From contig NZ_JAFRSC010000019.1 of assembly GCF_017427765.1 (NCBI RefSeq), forward strand, positions 31,587 through 95,586: a stretch of 64,000 bases of DNA, written 5' to 3'. The DNA comes from Methanobrevibacter sp. GTDB lineage: Archaea > Methanobacteriota > Methanobacteria > Methanobacteriales > Methanobacteriaceae. The notes beneath the pieces were generated by a model. It was not told the origin of the DNA. It made no database searches and saw only the letters and a program-made list of their open reading frames with translations. Of the stretch, positions 38,526-48,229 are shown one piece after another. Both the position numbers and the translations under genes were made by a program. The stretch's first letter is position 1; each line of letters begins with the position of its first letter.

Positions 38526-39287
38526 ATGGATGAACATAAAAGATGGAAAATAAAATTTTCCATATTGATGGTTATTTTAATAATTGTCATATATGGATCA
38601 AACTATCTTGTATTAGGTGACCCTGAACATATTATATCCTACATATGGACACATTTGGGTTTTATTCCTGTAGATATACTTGTAGTTGCATTCATACTTG
38701 ATGAAATAATTGAAAGAAAAGAAAAAGAAGCAATGCTTGAAAAATTGGACATGTTAATGAGTACCTTCTTTTCCGAAGTTGGAAATGAGTTAATTTCTCA
38801 ATTGAGCACAGTTAACAAATACAAAACAAATACTGAAAATTTAAAATCAATTAAAAATTGGGATGAAAAAGACTTTGACAATAAATTAGCTGAACTTAAA
38901 AAGTCAAGCACTGATTTTTCAGCAGACATCAGCCCAGAAGAGCGTGAAGAATTTTTAGAAAATTTAAGAACCTTGCTTGCGGGAAAACGGGAGTTTATTA
39001 TTAATTTAATTAACAATCCAAATATACTCGAAAAAGAAGAATTTACCGGCCTGGTAAATGCAATACTTCATTTAGATGAAGAACTGGAGCACAGAGCAGA
39101 CTTCGCTTTAGTAAATGATGCTGATTTCGGACATCTAAATGGAGATATGCAAAGGGTTTATGATAAACTGGTCTATGAATGGGTCTACTATTTGAAATAT
39201 TTATACAAACATTACCCATACATGATTGCATTAATCATACGTACAAATCCGTTTGATGAGACTGCAGAAGTTTATGTGAAAGAATAA
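38526..39287 (+). CDS. Membrane protein of unknown function
   Basis: A 253-residue protein with two hydrophobic segments near the N-terminus (about 10-30 and 40-60). A long helical cytoplasmic part follows (EEREEFLENLRTLLAGKREF, DEELEHRADFALVNDADFG). I do not recognise the family. TTTTGGAGATTT precedes the ATG. It stands between cbiT and mobA, all on one strand with short gaps, but its content gives no hint of a cofactor role. Confidence 0.65.
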   Translation: MDEHKRWKIKFSILMVILIIVIYGSNYLVLGDPEHIISYIWTHLGFIPVDILVVAFILDEIIERKEKEAMLEKLDMLMSTFFSEVGNELISQLSTVNKYKTNTENLKSIKNWDEKDFDNKLAELKKSSTDFSADISPEEREEFLENLRTLLAGKREFIINLINNPNILEKEEFTGLVNAILHLDEELEHRADFALVNDADFGHLNGDMQRVYDKLVYEWVYYLKYLYKHYPYMIALIIRTNPFDETAEVYVKE

Positions 39288-39305
39288 AATTTTGGAGGAT
39301 TTAAT

Positions 39306-39935
39306 ATGAGTAATGGAATAAAAAGTAGTGAAAATATTAAATCTTGCATTATTTTATGTGGAGGACAAAGTAGAAGAATGGGTCGTGATAAAGGTTCAAT
39401 GATTATTCAAGACAAACCTATGATAAAACACATACTTTCTACTTTAAACCACCAAATAAACGAAGTTGTAATTGTTTTAAATGACCAAACTAGGATTGAC
39501 AAATATAGTGAATTTATAAATCCCAAAGAATACACATACACCATCACATTTGCAGAAGATAAGATTAAAAATAAGGGTCCGATGCCCGGAATCATGACCG
39601 GACTTTCATACATCACCGGCAACTATGCACTGATTTTACCATGTGACAGTCCATATGTTTCAAAAAAATATTTAAATGCTATTTTTTCACAGCTTGATGA
39701 AAATTATCAGGCCATTGTCCCTTATCATGACAGTGAAGATAAACTGAAAACATCCGAACCACTTCATTCAATTTACAGCAAAGACATCATTCCAGTAATT
39801 GATAACTTAGTTAATCAGGATGTATTGCACATTAAAGGACTAATAGAAAAAATAGATGCAAAATTTGTTTTAATAGATAATAAAAAAATAGAAAAAAAAG
39901 AATTTAGAAATCTTAATCGTCCATCAGACATTTAA
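39306..39935 (+). CDS. mobA: Molybdenum cofactor guanylyltransferase MobA
   Basis: A 209-residue nucleotidyltransferase with the signature LCGGQSRRMGRDKG, plus PMPGIMTGLSYI and LILPCDSPYVS. It attaches GMP to molybdopterin (or the tungsten form), used by formate and formylmethanofuran dehydrogenases. ATG 39306 has GGAGGAT upstream. Its TAA overlaps the rrp42 stop tail to tail in a shared TTAA. Confidence 0.93.
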   Translation: MSNGIKSSENIKSCIILCGGQSRRMGRDKGSMIIQDKPMIKHILSTLNHQINEVVIVLNDQTRIDKYSEFINPKEYTYTITFAEDKIKNKGPMPGIMTGLSYITGNYALILPCDSPYVSKKYLNAIFSQLDENYQAIVPYHDSEDKLKTSEPLHSIYSKDIIPVIDNLVNQDVLHIKGLIEKIDAKFVLIDNKKIEKKEFRNLNRPSDI

Positions 39936-40717
39936 AGATATTCTATTAACTCTTTTACTTTTCCTACTGCAGTATTTACACAATAGAGAATTTCATCTTT
40001 AGTTAAAGGATGTTTTCCACCTTTTTGCATGGAACAGATGTGACCATCTTTTGTAACACCAACGTTTAAACGAGCACTAGCTACTTTTTCTTCATCTAAA
40101 GTTGGGTCAATTACCATTTTATCACCAATTTTAACAAAGGTACATAATGCCAATTCATTGTTAATAGGTAAATCAAAGGTTTCATCTTCACTAAGGACTA
40201 CTTCTTCATCTACAATACTTGCAACAGGCAATTTAGTTGACTTGAGTGCAGCCATTACTGCTAATTCACATGCATCGAAAAGGTTTCCGCAGTTGTCAAT
40301 AATATGTAAATCAATGAATAACATCCAGACGTGTTTACCTTCTTCAACACATAATTTATCCAATTCAACTAATTCACTTTCACGAATACCTCTGTCAACT
40401 ACACGTGCAAGTTCAATTGAATCATCGCTAGGTGGTCCTGGTTCAAAAGTAGGATCAGCCATTGGCAACATTTCACAGTTAGTCATTAAAACTCCTAAAT
40501 CTGGAGTGTCTGGGAATGGGCTTCCAAGTTGTGGTTTAATACCTACAATAACTTGAGTTCCGCCAAGTCTTACACGAGCAGAACCTTCAGCTTTAGAAAT
40601 AACATTAGTTTCTATAGTGACATCCCTATATTCGGTTAATTCCCTGCCATCTTCTCTTTTATCATTTTTGACAAGGTTAGTAATGCTTTGTCTTGTAATT
40701 TCTGGTACAATTTCCAT
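39932..40717 (-). CDS. rrp42: Exosome subunit Rrp42
   Basis: The inactive RNase PH-like partner of Rrp41 in the hexameric exosome core; it helps bind RNA. About 261 residues, with KREDGRELTEYRD at the N-terminus and DTPDLGVLMTNCEM inside. ATG 40717 has GGTG six bases upstream; a GTG three codons earlier is less likely. In many relatives rpl37ae and rpoP follow here. In this window the operon ends at the convergent mobA gene. Confidence 0.96.
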   Translation of the reverse strand: MEIVPEITRQSITNLVKNDKREDGRELTEYRDVTIETNVISKAEGSARVRLGGTQVIVGIKPQLGSPFPDTPDLGVLMTNCEMLPMADPTFEPGPPSDDSIELARVVDRGIRESELVELDKLCVEEGKHVWMLFIDLHIIDNCGNLFDACELAVMAALKSTKLPVASIVDEEVVLSEDETFDLPINNELALCTFVKIGDKMVIDPTLDEEKVASARLNVGVTKDGHICSMQKGGKHPLTKDEILYCVNTAVGKVKELIEYL

Positions 40718-40729
40718 ATTATCCACCCA

Positions 40730-41422
40730 CTATTCTGTAGAATATTTTTTCATTAAAGCTTCTTTTTGAAGTTCACTTACTTGTAAACATCCTTCCATAG
40801 CTAAATCTATTGCTTTTGCAAATTCTTCTTCAGTTAAATCACCATCACTTTGTAATAATGTGATTTCACCAGTTCTTGGCATCATAGCTATAGGTACATC
40901 AGCTTGACCTTCTTTATCTTCAACTTCAGATAAATCTAGCACAATTTCATCATTAACTTTACCAGCAGCACAACCTACAACAATATCTTTCATAGGTACT
41001 CCTGCATCAACTAAAGCAACGGAAGCTGCAGTAATTCCTGCACAACGGGTTCCGCCTTCAGCTTCGATTACTTCTATATAAATATCAATCATTGAACGAG
41101 GATAATTTTCTAACATTAACGCTGGCCTTAAAGCATCAGCAGTGATTTTAGAAATTTCTGATGATCTTCTATCAGGCCCTGGTCTTTTCCTGTCATCTAC
41201 TGAAAATGGTGCCATATTGTATCTGCACCTAATAACACCAGTATTTGGTTCTAACAATCTTCTGATATATGATTCTCTAGGACCATAAACAGCTACTAAA
41301 ATTTTATTTCCGCCAACTTCCAAATAAGCAGAACCGTCAGCACGTTCAAGAACTCCTGCTTCAATTTTGATAGGGCGCAATTCATTAAACTTCCTACCAT
41401 CTTCTCTTATCATTTCAGACAT
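40730..41422 (-). CDS. rrp41: Exosome subunit Rrp41, catalytic
   Basis: The phosphorolytic 3'-5' exoribonuclease subunit, 230 residues. It has [15 protein letters not shown], and [17 protein letters not shown] around the phosphate and catalytic region. It degrades and tails RNA with Rrp42. GAGGT precedes ATG 41422. It lies between rrp4 and rrp42. Confidence 0.97.
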   Translation of the reverse strand: MSEMIREDGRKFNELRPIKIEAGVLERADGSAYLEVGGNKILVAVYGPRESYIRRLLEPNTGVIRCRYNMAPFSVDDRKRPGPDRRSSEISKITADALRPALMLENYPRSMIDIYIEVIEAEGGTRCAGITAASVALVDAGVPMKDIVVGCAAGKVNDEIVLDLSEVEDKEGQADVPIAMMPRTGEITLLQSDGDLTEEEFAKAIDLAMEGCLQVSELQKEALMKKYSTE

Positions 41423-41460
41423 TATATCAACCTCATTTATATACGAAGACTAATTAATCA

Positions 41461-42378
41461 TTATTTATTATTCAAAATCAAAGAATTATTTGAGTTATCG
41501 CCATAAGATAAAGTGTTATCTTTTTTGCTTTTATTTTTTCTCTTTAATTCTTCAATGACCTCAGCAATATTAGGTTTATCTTCTTTTTCATTTTCTTTTT
41601 CTTCGGCTTCTTTTTCTTCTTGTTCTAACTCTTCTTTAAAATTTTGAAGTTTAGGTTTTTCTAAAACAAATTCTTCTTCCTCTTGTGAATCTTCTTCAGG
41701 AGGCAATTCTCCATCAATAGCCAAGTATAATTTGTTTTTAATTTTATTAGTTAAACCGGAAGTATGAGCTTCAGCCTCAATTAAATGAATAACATTTTTG
41801 GTAAGTTGTTCCATGTCTTCGTCTCCTTTTACCCAAACGAGACCATTTTGACCAACGACAATTTTACAATTGGTTTTATCTTTAATCATGTTGATCATAG
41901 AACCTTTTTTACCGATTAATCTAGGAACTTTAGTTGGAGCAATATCAACAATTATTCCTCCTTTGAATTTACCCATTCCTCTTCCTTTTAAACCGAGTTT
42001 TGCCTTTTTGATTTCATCAACATCGACAACTCTTAAAAATAGAACATCCCCAACATCGAAAACTTTGTTGAGCTCTTTTTTTTCACGACCAAACACTTCA
42101 AAAGCAGGTAAAATTCCAGAATAAGGTGAATTAATATCAACATCCCACATTGAGAATCGGACGTCATTAATCTTACCTATTACAACATCTCCTTTTTTAG
42201 GGACATATTTGCTTTTTAAAGGAATAACTCTAATTTTCTTATTCCTTAAAGAAACAAGACCCATCAAAGAAGAGCAAACTTTACCATTGTCTTTAAAGGT
42301 ACCTCTTCCTGAATAGTATTCATCGTCAGCTAATATCTGACCAGGAATAACTAAATCTTTATTTTCCACATATATCAT
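41461..42378 (-). CDS. rrp4: Exosome RNA-binding subunit Rrp4, with long charged tail
   Basis: The cap subunit that feeds RNA to the exosome core. It has an N-terminal domain ([19 protein letters not shown]), an S1 domain and a KH domain ([20 protein letters not shown]). At 305 residues it is about 75 longer than usual. The extra C-terminus, from about residue 225, is almost all Glu, Lys and Asp, then Ser/Asn-rich. This tail resembles acidic tails on other proteins here and may be disordered. Confidence 0.95.
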   Translation of the reverse strand: MIYVENKDLVIPGQILADDEYYSGRGTFKDNGKVCSSLMGLVSLRNKKIRVIPLKSKYVPKKGDVVIGKINDVRFSMWDVDINSPYSGILPAFEVFGREKKELNKVFDVGDVLFLRVVDVDEIKKAKLGLKGRGMGKFKGGIIVDIAPTKVPRLIGKKGSMINMIKDKTNCKIVVGQNGLVWVKGDEDMEQLTKNVIHLIEAEAHTSGLTNKIKNKLYLAIDGELPPEEDSQEEEEFVLEKPKLQNFKEELEQEEKEAEEKENEKEDKPNIAEVIEELKRKNKSKKDNTLSYGDNSNNSLILNNK

Positions 42379-42397
42379 AATAATCCCATAAGCCTAA

Positions 42398-43099
42398 TTA
42401 TTTAATTGTTTTAGTTTCTGCCTCTCCACCTGAAATTTCAGCCATTTTAGCAGCAAACGAATTTTGAAGACCGCCAGGCATTTCAACAATACCAATCCAT
42501 GAGCCATCCTGTTGCCATTCTTCATTAATGATTTCACCAAAACCATGAATAACAGAGTATGCACTACCTGCAGCAGAACCAGGAAGTCTAACAGCAACTT
42601 TAGCTTTTTCAAATCTAATAGGAATTAGCGGTTTGATTGCTTTTAATGCAGTTTGTACCTGTTGATCAACTGAAGTAAACGGATCAAATTTTACTTTTGC
42701 TTCATCACATGCATTTTCAATTCTTTGTACTGGATGAGGCAAACCATTTTGAGGATTAACCGCTTCTTTTGCAATCTTATTAATTACCAATTTTCGTTTA
42801 TCCGCCTGCATCTTTCTTTTTTGGTCTGCAGTTAATTGAACAGTGCCTTTTTCAAGTATGATTCTAGAAACTTCAATAGGATCAGTAGTTTCGAATATTT
42901 TATTCATAGCTTCATCTGAAGCTTTATCTCCTTTTTTGGAGTCTTTAAAAATTTCTTCAACAGCTAAAAGATCTTCAATGGCAACATCTGGACCATCAGG
43001 ATTTCGAAAATCTGCTGCTAAATCAGGGTCAACCAATATTTCAAAATGTTCCCCACTGTATTCATATTTAGCGATAATAGCTTCATCAATATTAACCAT
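42398..43099 (-). CDS. SBDS-type ribosome maturation protein
   Basis: A 233-residue archaeal ortholog of SBDS, which helps release the anti-association factor aIF6 from the large subunit. Three domains are visible: the N-terminal FYSH domain ([17 protein letters not shown]), a helical middle ([17 protein letters not shown]) and a ferredoxin-like C-terminal part. It lies between psmA and rrp4, the standard archaeal superoperon order. Confidence 0.95.
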   Translation of the reverse strand: MVNIDEAIIAKYEYSGEHFEILVDPDLAADFRNPDGPDVAIEDLLAVEEIFKDSKKGDKASDEAMNKIFETTDPIEVSRIILEKGTVQLTADQKRKMQADKRKLVINKIAKEAVNPQNGLPHPVQRIENACDEAKVKFDPFTSVDQQVQTALKAIKPLIPIRFEKAKVAVRLPGSAAGSAYSVIHGFGEIINEEWQQDGSWIGIVEMPGGLQNSFAAKMAEISGGEAETKTIK

Positions 43100-43132
43100 T
43101 GAAATATCCCCTAACTAAGTTAAATATAAAAA

Positions 43133-43915
43133 TTATTCTTCATTTTCTTCTTCAGATTCATCATCAGATACTTCTTCAGATTCCTCTTCTTCTTCGACTA
43201 GCACTTCATCAATGTATTTTTGTACTTCATCAGGAGAAAGTTTTACATATTTTCCATCATCATTTTTGATGACTGCAATTTCAACATTTTTTGAAGTAGT
43301 ATCATGATCTGTAGCTTCATTGATGGCAGTTAATGCTAAACCAATAGCTCCATCCAATGTTAAATCATCACTGTACTCTTCTTCAAATATTTCCATAGCT
43401 GCAGATCTGCCTGAACCGATAGCGGTTGCCTTATATTCAATCAATGCACCACTTGGGTCAGTTTCAAACAGTTTAGCTTTACCGTCATACACACCACCAA
43501 TGATTAAAGCAGAACCAAATGGTCTTACACCACCATTTTGAGTGTATAACTGCAACATATCACATAATTTTTTAGATAAACTATCTACTCTGATTGGTTC
43601 TGAGTAGGTAATTTTATTTATTTGAGCTTCAACTCTAGCCCTTTCAACTAAAGCTCTTGCATCTGCCACAAGACCTGAAGTTGCAGCTCCAATATGTTCA
43701 TCTATTTTAAATATTTTTTCAATAGATGATGCTTCAACTAAACTAGAAGTAGTTCTTTTATCAACAGCTAAAATAATTCCTTCAGAACTTTTAACACCTA
43801 TGGATGTAGTTCCTCTTTTAACAGCTTCTCTTGCATATTCGACTTGGAAAAGTCTTCCGTCAGGGCTAAATACAGTAATTGCCCTATCATATCCAGCATT
43901 TTGTAAAGGTTGCAT
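43133..43915 (-). CDS. psmA: Proteasome alpha subunit
   Basis: Outer-ring subunit of the 20S proteasome, 260 residues. It has the alpha signature [20 protein letters not shown] and [11 protein letters not shown]. The C-terminus is a 25-residue acidic tail. ATG 43915 has GAGGT upstream. It heads the SBDS-exosome operon. The RNase P genes lie upstream across a gap of about 240 bases. Confidence 0.97.
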   Translation of the reverse strand: MQPLQNAGYDRAITVFSPDGRLFQVEYAREAVKRGTTSIGVKSSEGIILAVDKRTTSSLVEASSIEKIFKIDEHIGAATSGLVADARALVERARVEAQINKITYSEPIRVDSLSKKLCDMLQLYTQNGGVRPFGSALIIGGVYDGKAKLFETDPSGALIEYKATAIGSGRSAAMEIFEEEYSDDLTLDGAIGLALTAINEATDHDTTSKNVEIAVIKNDDGKYVKLSPDEVQKYIDEVLVEEEEESEEVSDDESEEENEE

Positions 43916-44152
43916 AATATTACCTCACATTTATAACTAATATTTTTATAAATATTAAAAATTTTAATTCAACTACATAAAAATTATAATTCAAAAATCA
44001 AAACCAAATCTCCATGAAAAGGCAAATTTTAATTTTAATCACTACATTGTAGTTTATTAAAATATTTTTTTATTCTTTTTTCCATAAATCCAATTGATAT
44101 TTATAATAATATTTATTTATAAAGTTTTCTATTTTAAAATAACAAAAAGTAA
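43916..44152. promoter_or_regulatory. Gap between RNase P genes and psmA, likely psmA promoter
   Basis: These 237 bases interrupt what is a continuous superoperon in some archaea. On the minus strand, TATA-like runs (for example TTTATAAATAAATATT around 44123-44108) could start a separate psmA-SBDS-exosome transcript. No gene is visible here. Confidence 0.4.
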
Positions 44153-44509
44153 TTAAATATATTTCTGTGATGCCTTGATTGTACCTGACAAACCAACAGT
44201 TGTAATGGCAATCCTGGAATTATTATATTTATTTGCAAGTGCAAGTGCAGACCTGACGTCACTGACAAAATCTCTTTGACACCTTAAAATGGCTTTATAA
44301 CAATAATAATCATCACATTTATCCATTTCGAAGAATTTCATGACCCATAAATTAAAATTAGCAGTATTGGCTTCACCCTGAAATCTGACACATGTATCCC
44401 AAACAATAGTAACCAAATCATCTTTAGAAATATGAGAAGTTATCTTAATATCCAAAGTAAGATATCTGTTATTTTTTCTCAGGGTAGGCGGCAAAACCTT
44501 AAGTTTCAT
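44153..44509 (-). CDS. rnp2: RNase P protein Pop5 (Rnp2)
   Basis: A 118-residue protein subunit of RNase P, which matures tRNA 5' ends. It begins MKLKVLPPTLRKNNRYLTLD, contains VIWDTCVRFQGEANTANFNL-like text (here VTIVWDTCVRFQGE) and LRCQRDFVSDVRSALAL, typical of Pop5. Its ATG lies inside the end of rnp3, an eleven-base overlap, so translation is coupled. Confidence 0.9.
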   Translation of the reverse strand: MKLKVLPPTLRKNNRYLTLDIKITSHISKDDLVTIVWDTCVRFQGEANTANFNLWVMKFFEMDKCDDYYCYKAILRCQRDFVSDVRSALALANKYNNSRIAITTVGLSGTIKASQKYI

Positions 44510-45209
44510 CAGAAACCCTCCTTACACCTTTTAAAATCATTTTATCCCTATTTTCATTATATTCTAAAATATTTTTAGCAGTCACAAAAGATTTGTCAAT
44601 TTCCGCATCACTTAAGCCAGTCTGTTTAAAAACAGCCACAAAATCATGAGTTGTTCTTATATCAAAAACAGATTCAGCTCCAGATGACAATATCAATGGA
44701 AAATCAAATTTCCTATATAACGTATAAATATCCTTAAAATTAGAAATCACTTTAGACCTATACGATAAATAACTTCTTAAAACATCATTAAAGCACAGTT
44801 CAATAGCAACATTATTGTTTAGGGCCTCTTTCGCCAACACATGATTAATACCGCCATCAAACCTTTTTAGATAAGGCCTTGATAAAACATCAATTTGAAT
44901 ATTTTCTAAAACCGCCCGGTTAACCTTTAAATCTCCACCAACAACGGAAATGCATGATGATTTGTTTCTGAATTTGCGGGCAGTTTTTCTAATATCATTA
45001 ATATTTTTTGATTCAATTTCTAAAGTATAATCAAAATCTATTATCCCATCTAACTTACCGGACAATTCTTTTTTAATCTCCAGGGCCTGTTTGAAGTCAT
45101 TTTGATTATATGAAAAATTAATATGGTTCCATCCATATCTAGAAGCTTCACCAGCCAAAATTAAATTATTTTCCAGACTACTTCCTTTAATATTTAAATC
45201 AAAAAACAT
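44499..45209 (-). CDS. rnp3: RNase P protein Rpp30 (Rnp3)
   Basis: A 236-residue TIM-barrel-like RNase P subunit that pairs with Pop5. It shows MFFDLNIKGSSLENNLILA, a central GGDLKVNRAVLENIQIDVL and PLILSSGAESVFDIRTTHD. It sits directly before Pop5 in the archaeal superoperon. The first ATG at 45209 is chosen. Confidence 0.9.
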   Translation of the reverse strand: MFFDLNIKGSSLENNLILAGEASRYGWNHINFSYNQNDFKQALEIKKELSGKLDGIIDFDYTLEIESKNINDIRKTARKFRNKSSCISVVGGDLKVNRAVLENIQIDVLSRPYLKRFDGGINHVLAKEALNNNVAIELCFNDVLRSYLSYRSKVISNFKDIYTLYRKFDFPLILSSGAESVFDIRTTHDFVAVFKQTGLSDAEIDKSFVTAKNILEYNENRDKMILKGVRRVSDET

Positions 45210-45243
45210 AGTAGATACTTTATTATTTAATTATATTAATAAG

Positions 45244-45876
45244 TTATTGATATCTGTAAAAATCAACTTGCCAACTTACAGTTTCATAGTAATCTATTTC
45301 AAATGTCTGAGAGGAAGATGAAGTATAGGTAAATGAATCTGATCTTGTTTCCACATCACTATGTGAACCCCAATCAACACCACCTGACTGTCCATTAGAA
45401 CCTGAGACATATAAATGGTTTGTTGCATAGTTTTTAATAGGATATGCTGAAAGTTTCACCATTATCTTACCTGCCGGAACATTAATAGTTTGAGAACCGG
45501 AACCAGATCCAGAATAAGTTCCAATTAATTCCCACGATTTGGATTCGCTTGCCTGAGAACTTGAGCTTTGAGAAGAAGAAACAGATTGTGTTTTAGCATC
45601 ATCCCCGCTGGAAGAATCAGATTGGGATGTGGAAGCATTATTTTGAGAATTGTCACTGCTTTGAAGTGAATCATTAGAATGCATTGTTCCTGCAAAATAT
45701 GCAAAACCGGCAACTAAAATAATAATTACAACGATTAAAGCTATAATGATGTATTTAGTGCTGTTAGAGTTATTTACTGGAGTATCTCCACCGTTATCTC
45801 CAGTCATTTTTTCTCCGCATTTGGTACAAAATTTTGCAGAATTTTTATTCTCAAAACCACAATGTTTACATTTCAT
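45244..45876 (-). CDS. Zinc-ribbon membrane protein with Ser-rich linker and beta domain
   Basis: A 210-residue protein. The N-terminus MKCKHCGFENKNSAKFCTKC is a double-knuckle zinc ribbon facing the cytoplasm. One transmembrane segment lies at about 40-63 (YIIIALIVVIIILVAGF). A 45-residue Ser/Gln/Asn linker follows, then a beta-rich domain of about 95 residues outside the cell (WELIGTYSGSGSGSQTINVP, FEIDYYETVSWQVDF). Function unknown. It is the first of three zinc-ribbon genes within 3 kb, on the other side of a winged-helix gene. Confidence 0.7.
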   Translation of the reverse strand: MKCKHCGFENKNSAKFCTKCGEKMTGDNGGDTPVNNSNSTKYIIIALIVVIIILVAGFAYFAGTMHSNDSLQSSDNSQNNASTSQSDSSSGDDAKTQSVSSSQSSSSQASESKSWELIGTYSGSGSGSQTINVPAGKIMVKLSAYPIKNYATNHLYVSGSNGQSGGVDWGSHSDVETRSDSFTYTSSSSQTFEIDYYETVSWQVDFYRYQ

Positions 45877-46049
45877 ATTATCAAACTAATAATTTATTAT
45901 TAATATTAAATTTGGAAGAACTACTATAAATAAATTAATGGTAAGTAAAAAAATAATTCCAATCCGTCAAAAAGGTGTTTAAACTACTTATAATAAACTA
46001 ATAAAATGGTATAAAACATTTTATAGTATAAACAATATAATATTCTATT

Positions 46050-46346
46050 ATGTCAAAGGATAACGATGAGCTTTTGAAATTAACTTCATATGTTCAAATT
46101 TCTAAGTATAGAGAAAAAACTTTGAAATCAATTGGAGATGAAGTTAAAATACCAACTAACATCGCAAAAGACAGTGGAATTAGAACTAACCATATTTCAA
46201 AAGTTCTAAGTGAATTAAAAAGTAAAGAAATTGTCGAATGCATAAATGAAGAAGCTCGCAAAGGCAGATTATACAGATTAACTGATACTGGCAAAGATGT
46301 ATTGGATGTAATAAATGATAAAGAGAAAAAAGAGAAAATTGATTAA
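46050..46346 (+). CDS. Winged-helix transcription regulator (MarR/ArsR-like)
   Basis: A 98-residue protein with one winged helix (IPTNIAKDSGIRTNHISKVL, then EARKGRLYRLTDTGKDVLDV). No sensor domain is seen. A TATA-like TTTTATAGTATAAAC at 46018-46032 lies close to the ATG with no ribosome site, so the mRNA may be leaderless. Its stop overlaps the stop of the zinc-ribbon peptidase gene in a shared TTAA. Its close setting among zinc-ribbon genes suggests, but does not prove, that it controls them. Confidence 0.75.
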   Translation: MSKDNDELLKLTSYVQISKYREKTLKSIGDEVKIPTNIAKDSGIRTNHISKVLSELKSKEIVECINEEARKGRLYRLTDTGKDVLDVINDKEKKEKID

Positions 46347-47329
46347 CTTATTTCAATACCTTTTTTTATATCATCTAACTCTTTTCTTACATCATCCTGC
46401 GATGCTTCTTTAAAAACATCAAATAATATTTGAATAATAGTACTATTTTTTAAATCAAGAGATAAACAGTCATTTGTTTCAGCAAATATTGATTCATAAG
46501 TTGGAGGATTTAAATCTTTTCTATATTGAGTCTTAATTTCACGTCTTAAGTCCTCATCAATATATTTTTCCAAATACACAATTATTTCATTGGCAAAACT
46601 ATTTCCAAAAATTACCATAGTATTCAATGATTCCTTGTCAATGCCCGTATTTTCAACTAATACATTAAACGAACCATAATTTTGAAATCCGTAAGGAATG
46701 AATCTTCCCTCTACAGTATGTGCACAGTATTCATTCATGATTTTAAATTCGGGAAGCGTGAGAAAGTACCATACAAAACTCTGTAATGTTGGTGAAGTTT
46801 TAACATTGAAAATATAACATAATAACTCTTCTATAATGTCAAATAAGAAATAATGACCCAATTCATGAATGATTGTTGCTATTTGAACAGAATCATCCAA
46901 ACGATCATCATAATAAATGCAATTTCCAAGGAATATATACCCTCTCTCATAACCCCGAGCTTTAGTTTTACATTCAGTGAATATGCTTGCAAAACTCAAT
47001 ATTTTTTCTTTGATATTATCCCCTTTGATTTCAAAATAATCTGCCCGAGCAAACATGTTTTTCAGCAGATTATTATATTTTTCATCACTTATTTGAGCAT
47101 TTAACAATAAATCATAATTATAATCGGAAAATAAAATATCAAAATCATCAATCTGAATAGGATTAATCTGCTTTTGGCAGTTTGAACAATAAGTGGAAAA
47201 ATCTGAGTTTACTTCACCACAGTAAGGGCAAAAATGTTCAGTTACAAACTGATTGCCGCAATGAGTGCAGTAATTATTTTCTTTAAGATTGAATGTTCCG
47301 CAAATATCACAAATTTTCAAACAAATCAC
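46343..47329 (-). CDS. Zinc-ribbon protein with HExxH metallopeptidase-like domain
   Basis: A 328-residue protein. The first 55 residues hold two double-knuckle zinc ribbons (CDICGTF and CTHCGNQ; CPYCGEV and CSNCQKQ). In the middle, IATIIHELGHYFLFD contains HExxH, the zinc site of gluzincin or metzincin peptidases. A candidate third ligand is the Glu in IMNEYCAHTVEGR. No signal peptide is seen, so it acts in the cytoplasm. The start is uncertain: GTG 47329 overlaps the previous stop, and a TTG three codons on has a better-spaced ribosome site. Peptidase activity is inference. Confidence 0.7.
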   Translation of the reverse strand: MICLKICDICGTFNLKENNYCTHCGNQFVTEHFCPYCGEVNSDFSTYCSNCQKQINPIQIDDFDILFSDYNYDLLLNAQISDEKYNNLLKNMFARADYFEIKGDNIKEKILSFASIFTECKTKARGYERGYIFLGNCIYYDDRLDDSVQIATIIHELGHYFLFDIIEELLCYIFNVKTSPTLQSFVWYFLTLPEFKIMNEYCAHTVEGRFIPYGFQNYGSFNVLVENTGIDKESLNTMVIFGNSFANEIIVYLEKYIDEDLRREIKTQYRKDLNPPTYESIFAETNDCLSLDLKNSTIIQILFDVFKEASQDDVRKELDDIKKGIEIS

Positions 47330-48216
47330 TACCTAAAAATGCTTTTAAGAGATTTTACCGTACCATTTATAGAATTTTTACGAATCATGGTTATCTTAAT
47401 ATTTTTTCCACATTTATGGCAATAATCACTATCCCAATTTAATATTTCACCACATGAACAGATGATTCTGGTTTTTAGTGTTTTTTGAGGATTCAAAGGC
47501 CTATCACAATTTTGACAGAATTTGGAACCTTCAGGATTTTTTTCACCACAAACACATACAATAACTGAATTCTCATTATTTAAGTTATTTCCGCATTCTA
47601 TACAAAAATCAGATGTGGCTTCATTGATTGTGGAACATGTGCATAAAATAAAAACATCATTTAATTTACCGTAATTCATTAATGGAAGACCGCAGTTTTT
47701 ACAAAATTGAGAATCCTTTTCATTTTCTTCACCGCAAAAACAAAAAACGGGATCATCAAATTCCAAATTAAAATTATTATAAGTCGAATCAGAAGAAGAA
47801 TGGGTTTCATGCAGCTGTTTTCCACACATTTCACAGAAAGCATTCTCTCTAGGATTGACTGCACCACATTCACATAGAATATTATCCATGAAAGATGATT
47901 TTTCAGATTTGTTTTTGAAAAGTTTGGCGAATTTGCTTTTAGACCTTTTTGCACCACACATGTAACAATATTCATCATTAACATCATTTAGATAACCGCA
48001 TGAACATATGTTATACTTGAAATCATCCCTATAGCTTTCAATATACGGTGAAAAATCAATATCCAAGTTAAAAAATCCAATATCATGAATCGGCACTGTT
48101 AATACATGATTATCATTATTTACCACGAACCCGGTTTTCATACCGCATTTTGTACAGTAAGGTTCATTTGGAAGTATTCTCTGACCGCAATTTCTACAAT
48201 AATTTTCCAAAGCCAT
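47329..48216 (-). CDS. Protein made of seven tandem zinc ribbons
   Basis: About 295 residues. CxxC or CxC knuckle pairs repeat seven times, for example YCRNCGQ/YCTKCGM, CECGAVNP/FCEMCGK, CFCGEENE/FCKNCGL, CTCSTINE/FCIECGN, CVCGEKNP/FCQNCDR and CSCGEILN/YCHKCGK. Little else is present between them. Such arrays act as protein or nucleic-acid adaptors. The start ATG 48216 (MALENYC) has GGAAAA before it; the frame extends to 48261. It is directly followed by the HExxH gene with a one-base overlap, so they are likely partners. Confidence 0.7.
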   Translation of the reverse strand: MALENYCRNCGQRILPNEPYCTKCGMKTGFVVNNDNHVLTVPIHDIGFFNLDIDFSPYIESYRDDFKYNICSCGYLNDVNDEYCYMCGAKRSKSKFAKLFKNKSEKSSFMDNILCECGAVNPRENAFCEMCGKQLHETHSSSDSTYNNFNLEFDDPVFCFCGEENEKDSQFCKNCGLPLMNYGKLNDVFILCTCSTINEATSDFCIECGNNLNNENSVIVCVCGEKNPEGSKFCQNCDRPLNPQKTLKTRIICSCGEILNWDSDYCHKCGKNIKITMIRKNSINGTVKSLKSIFR

Positions 48217-48229
48217 TTTTCCAAAATAT

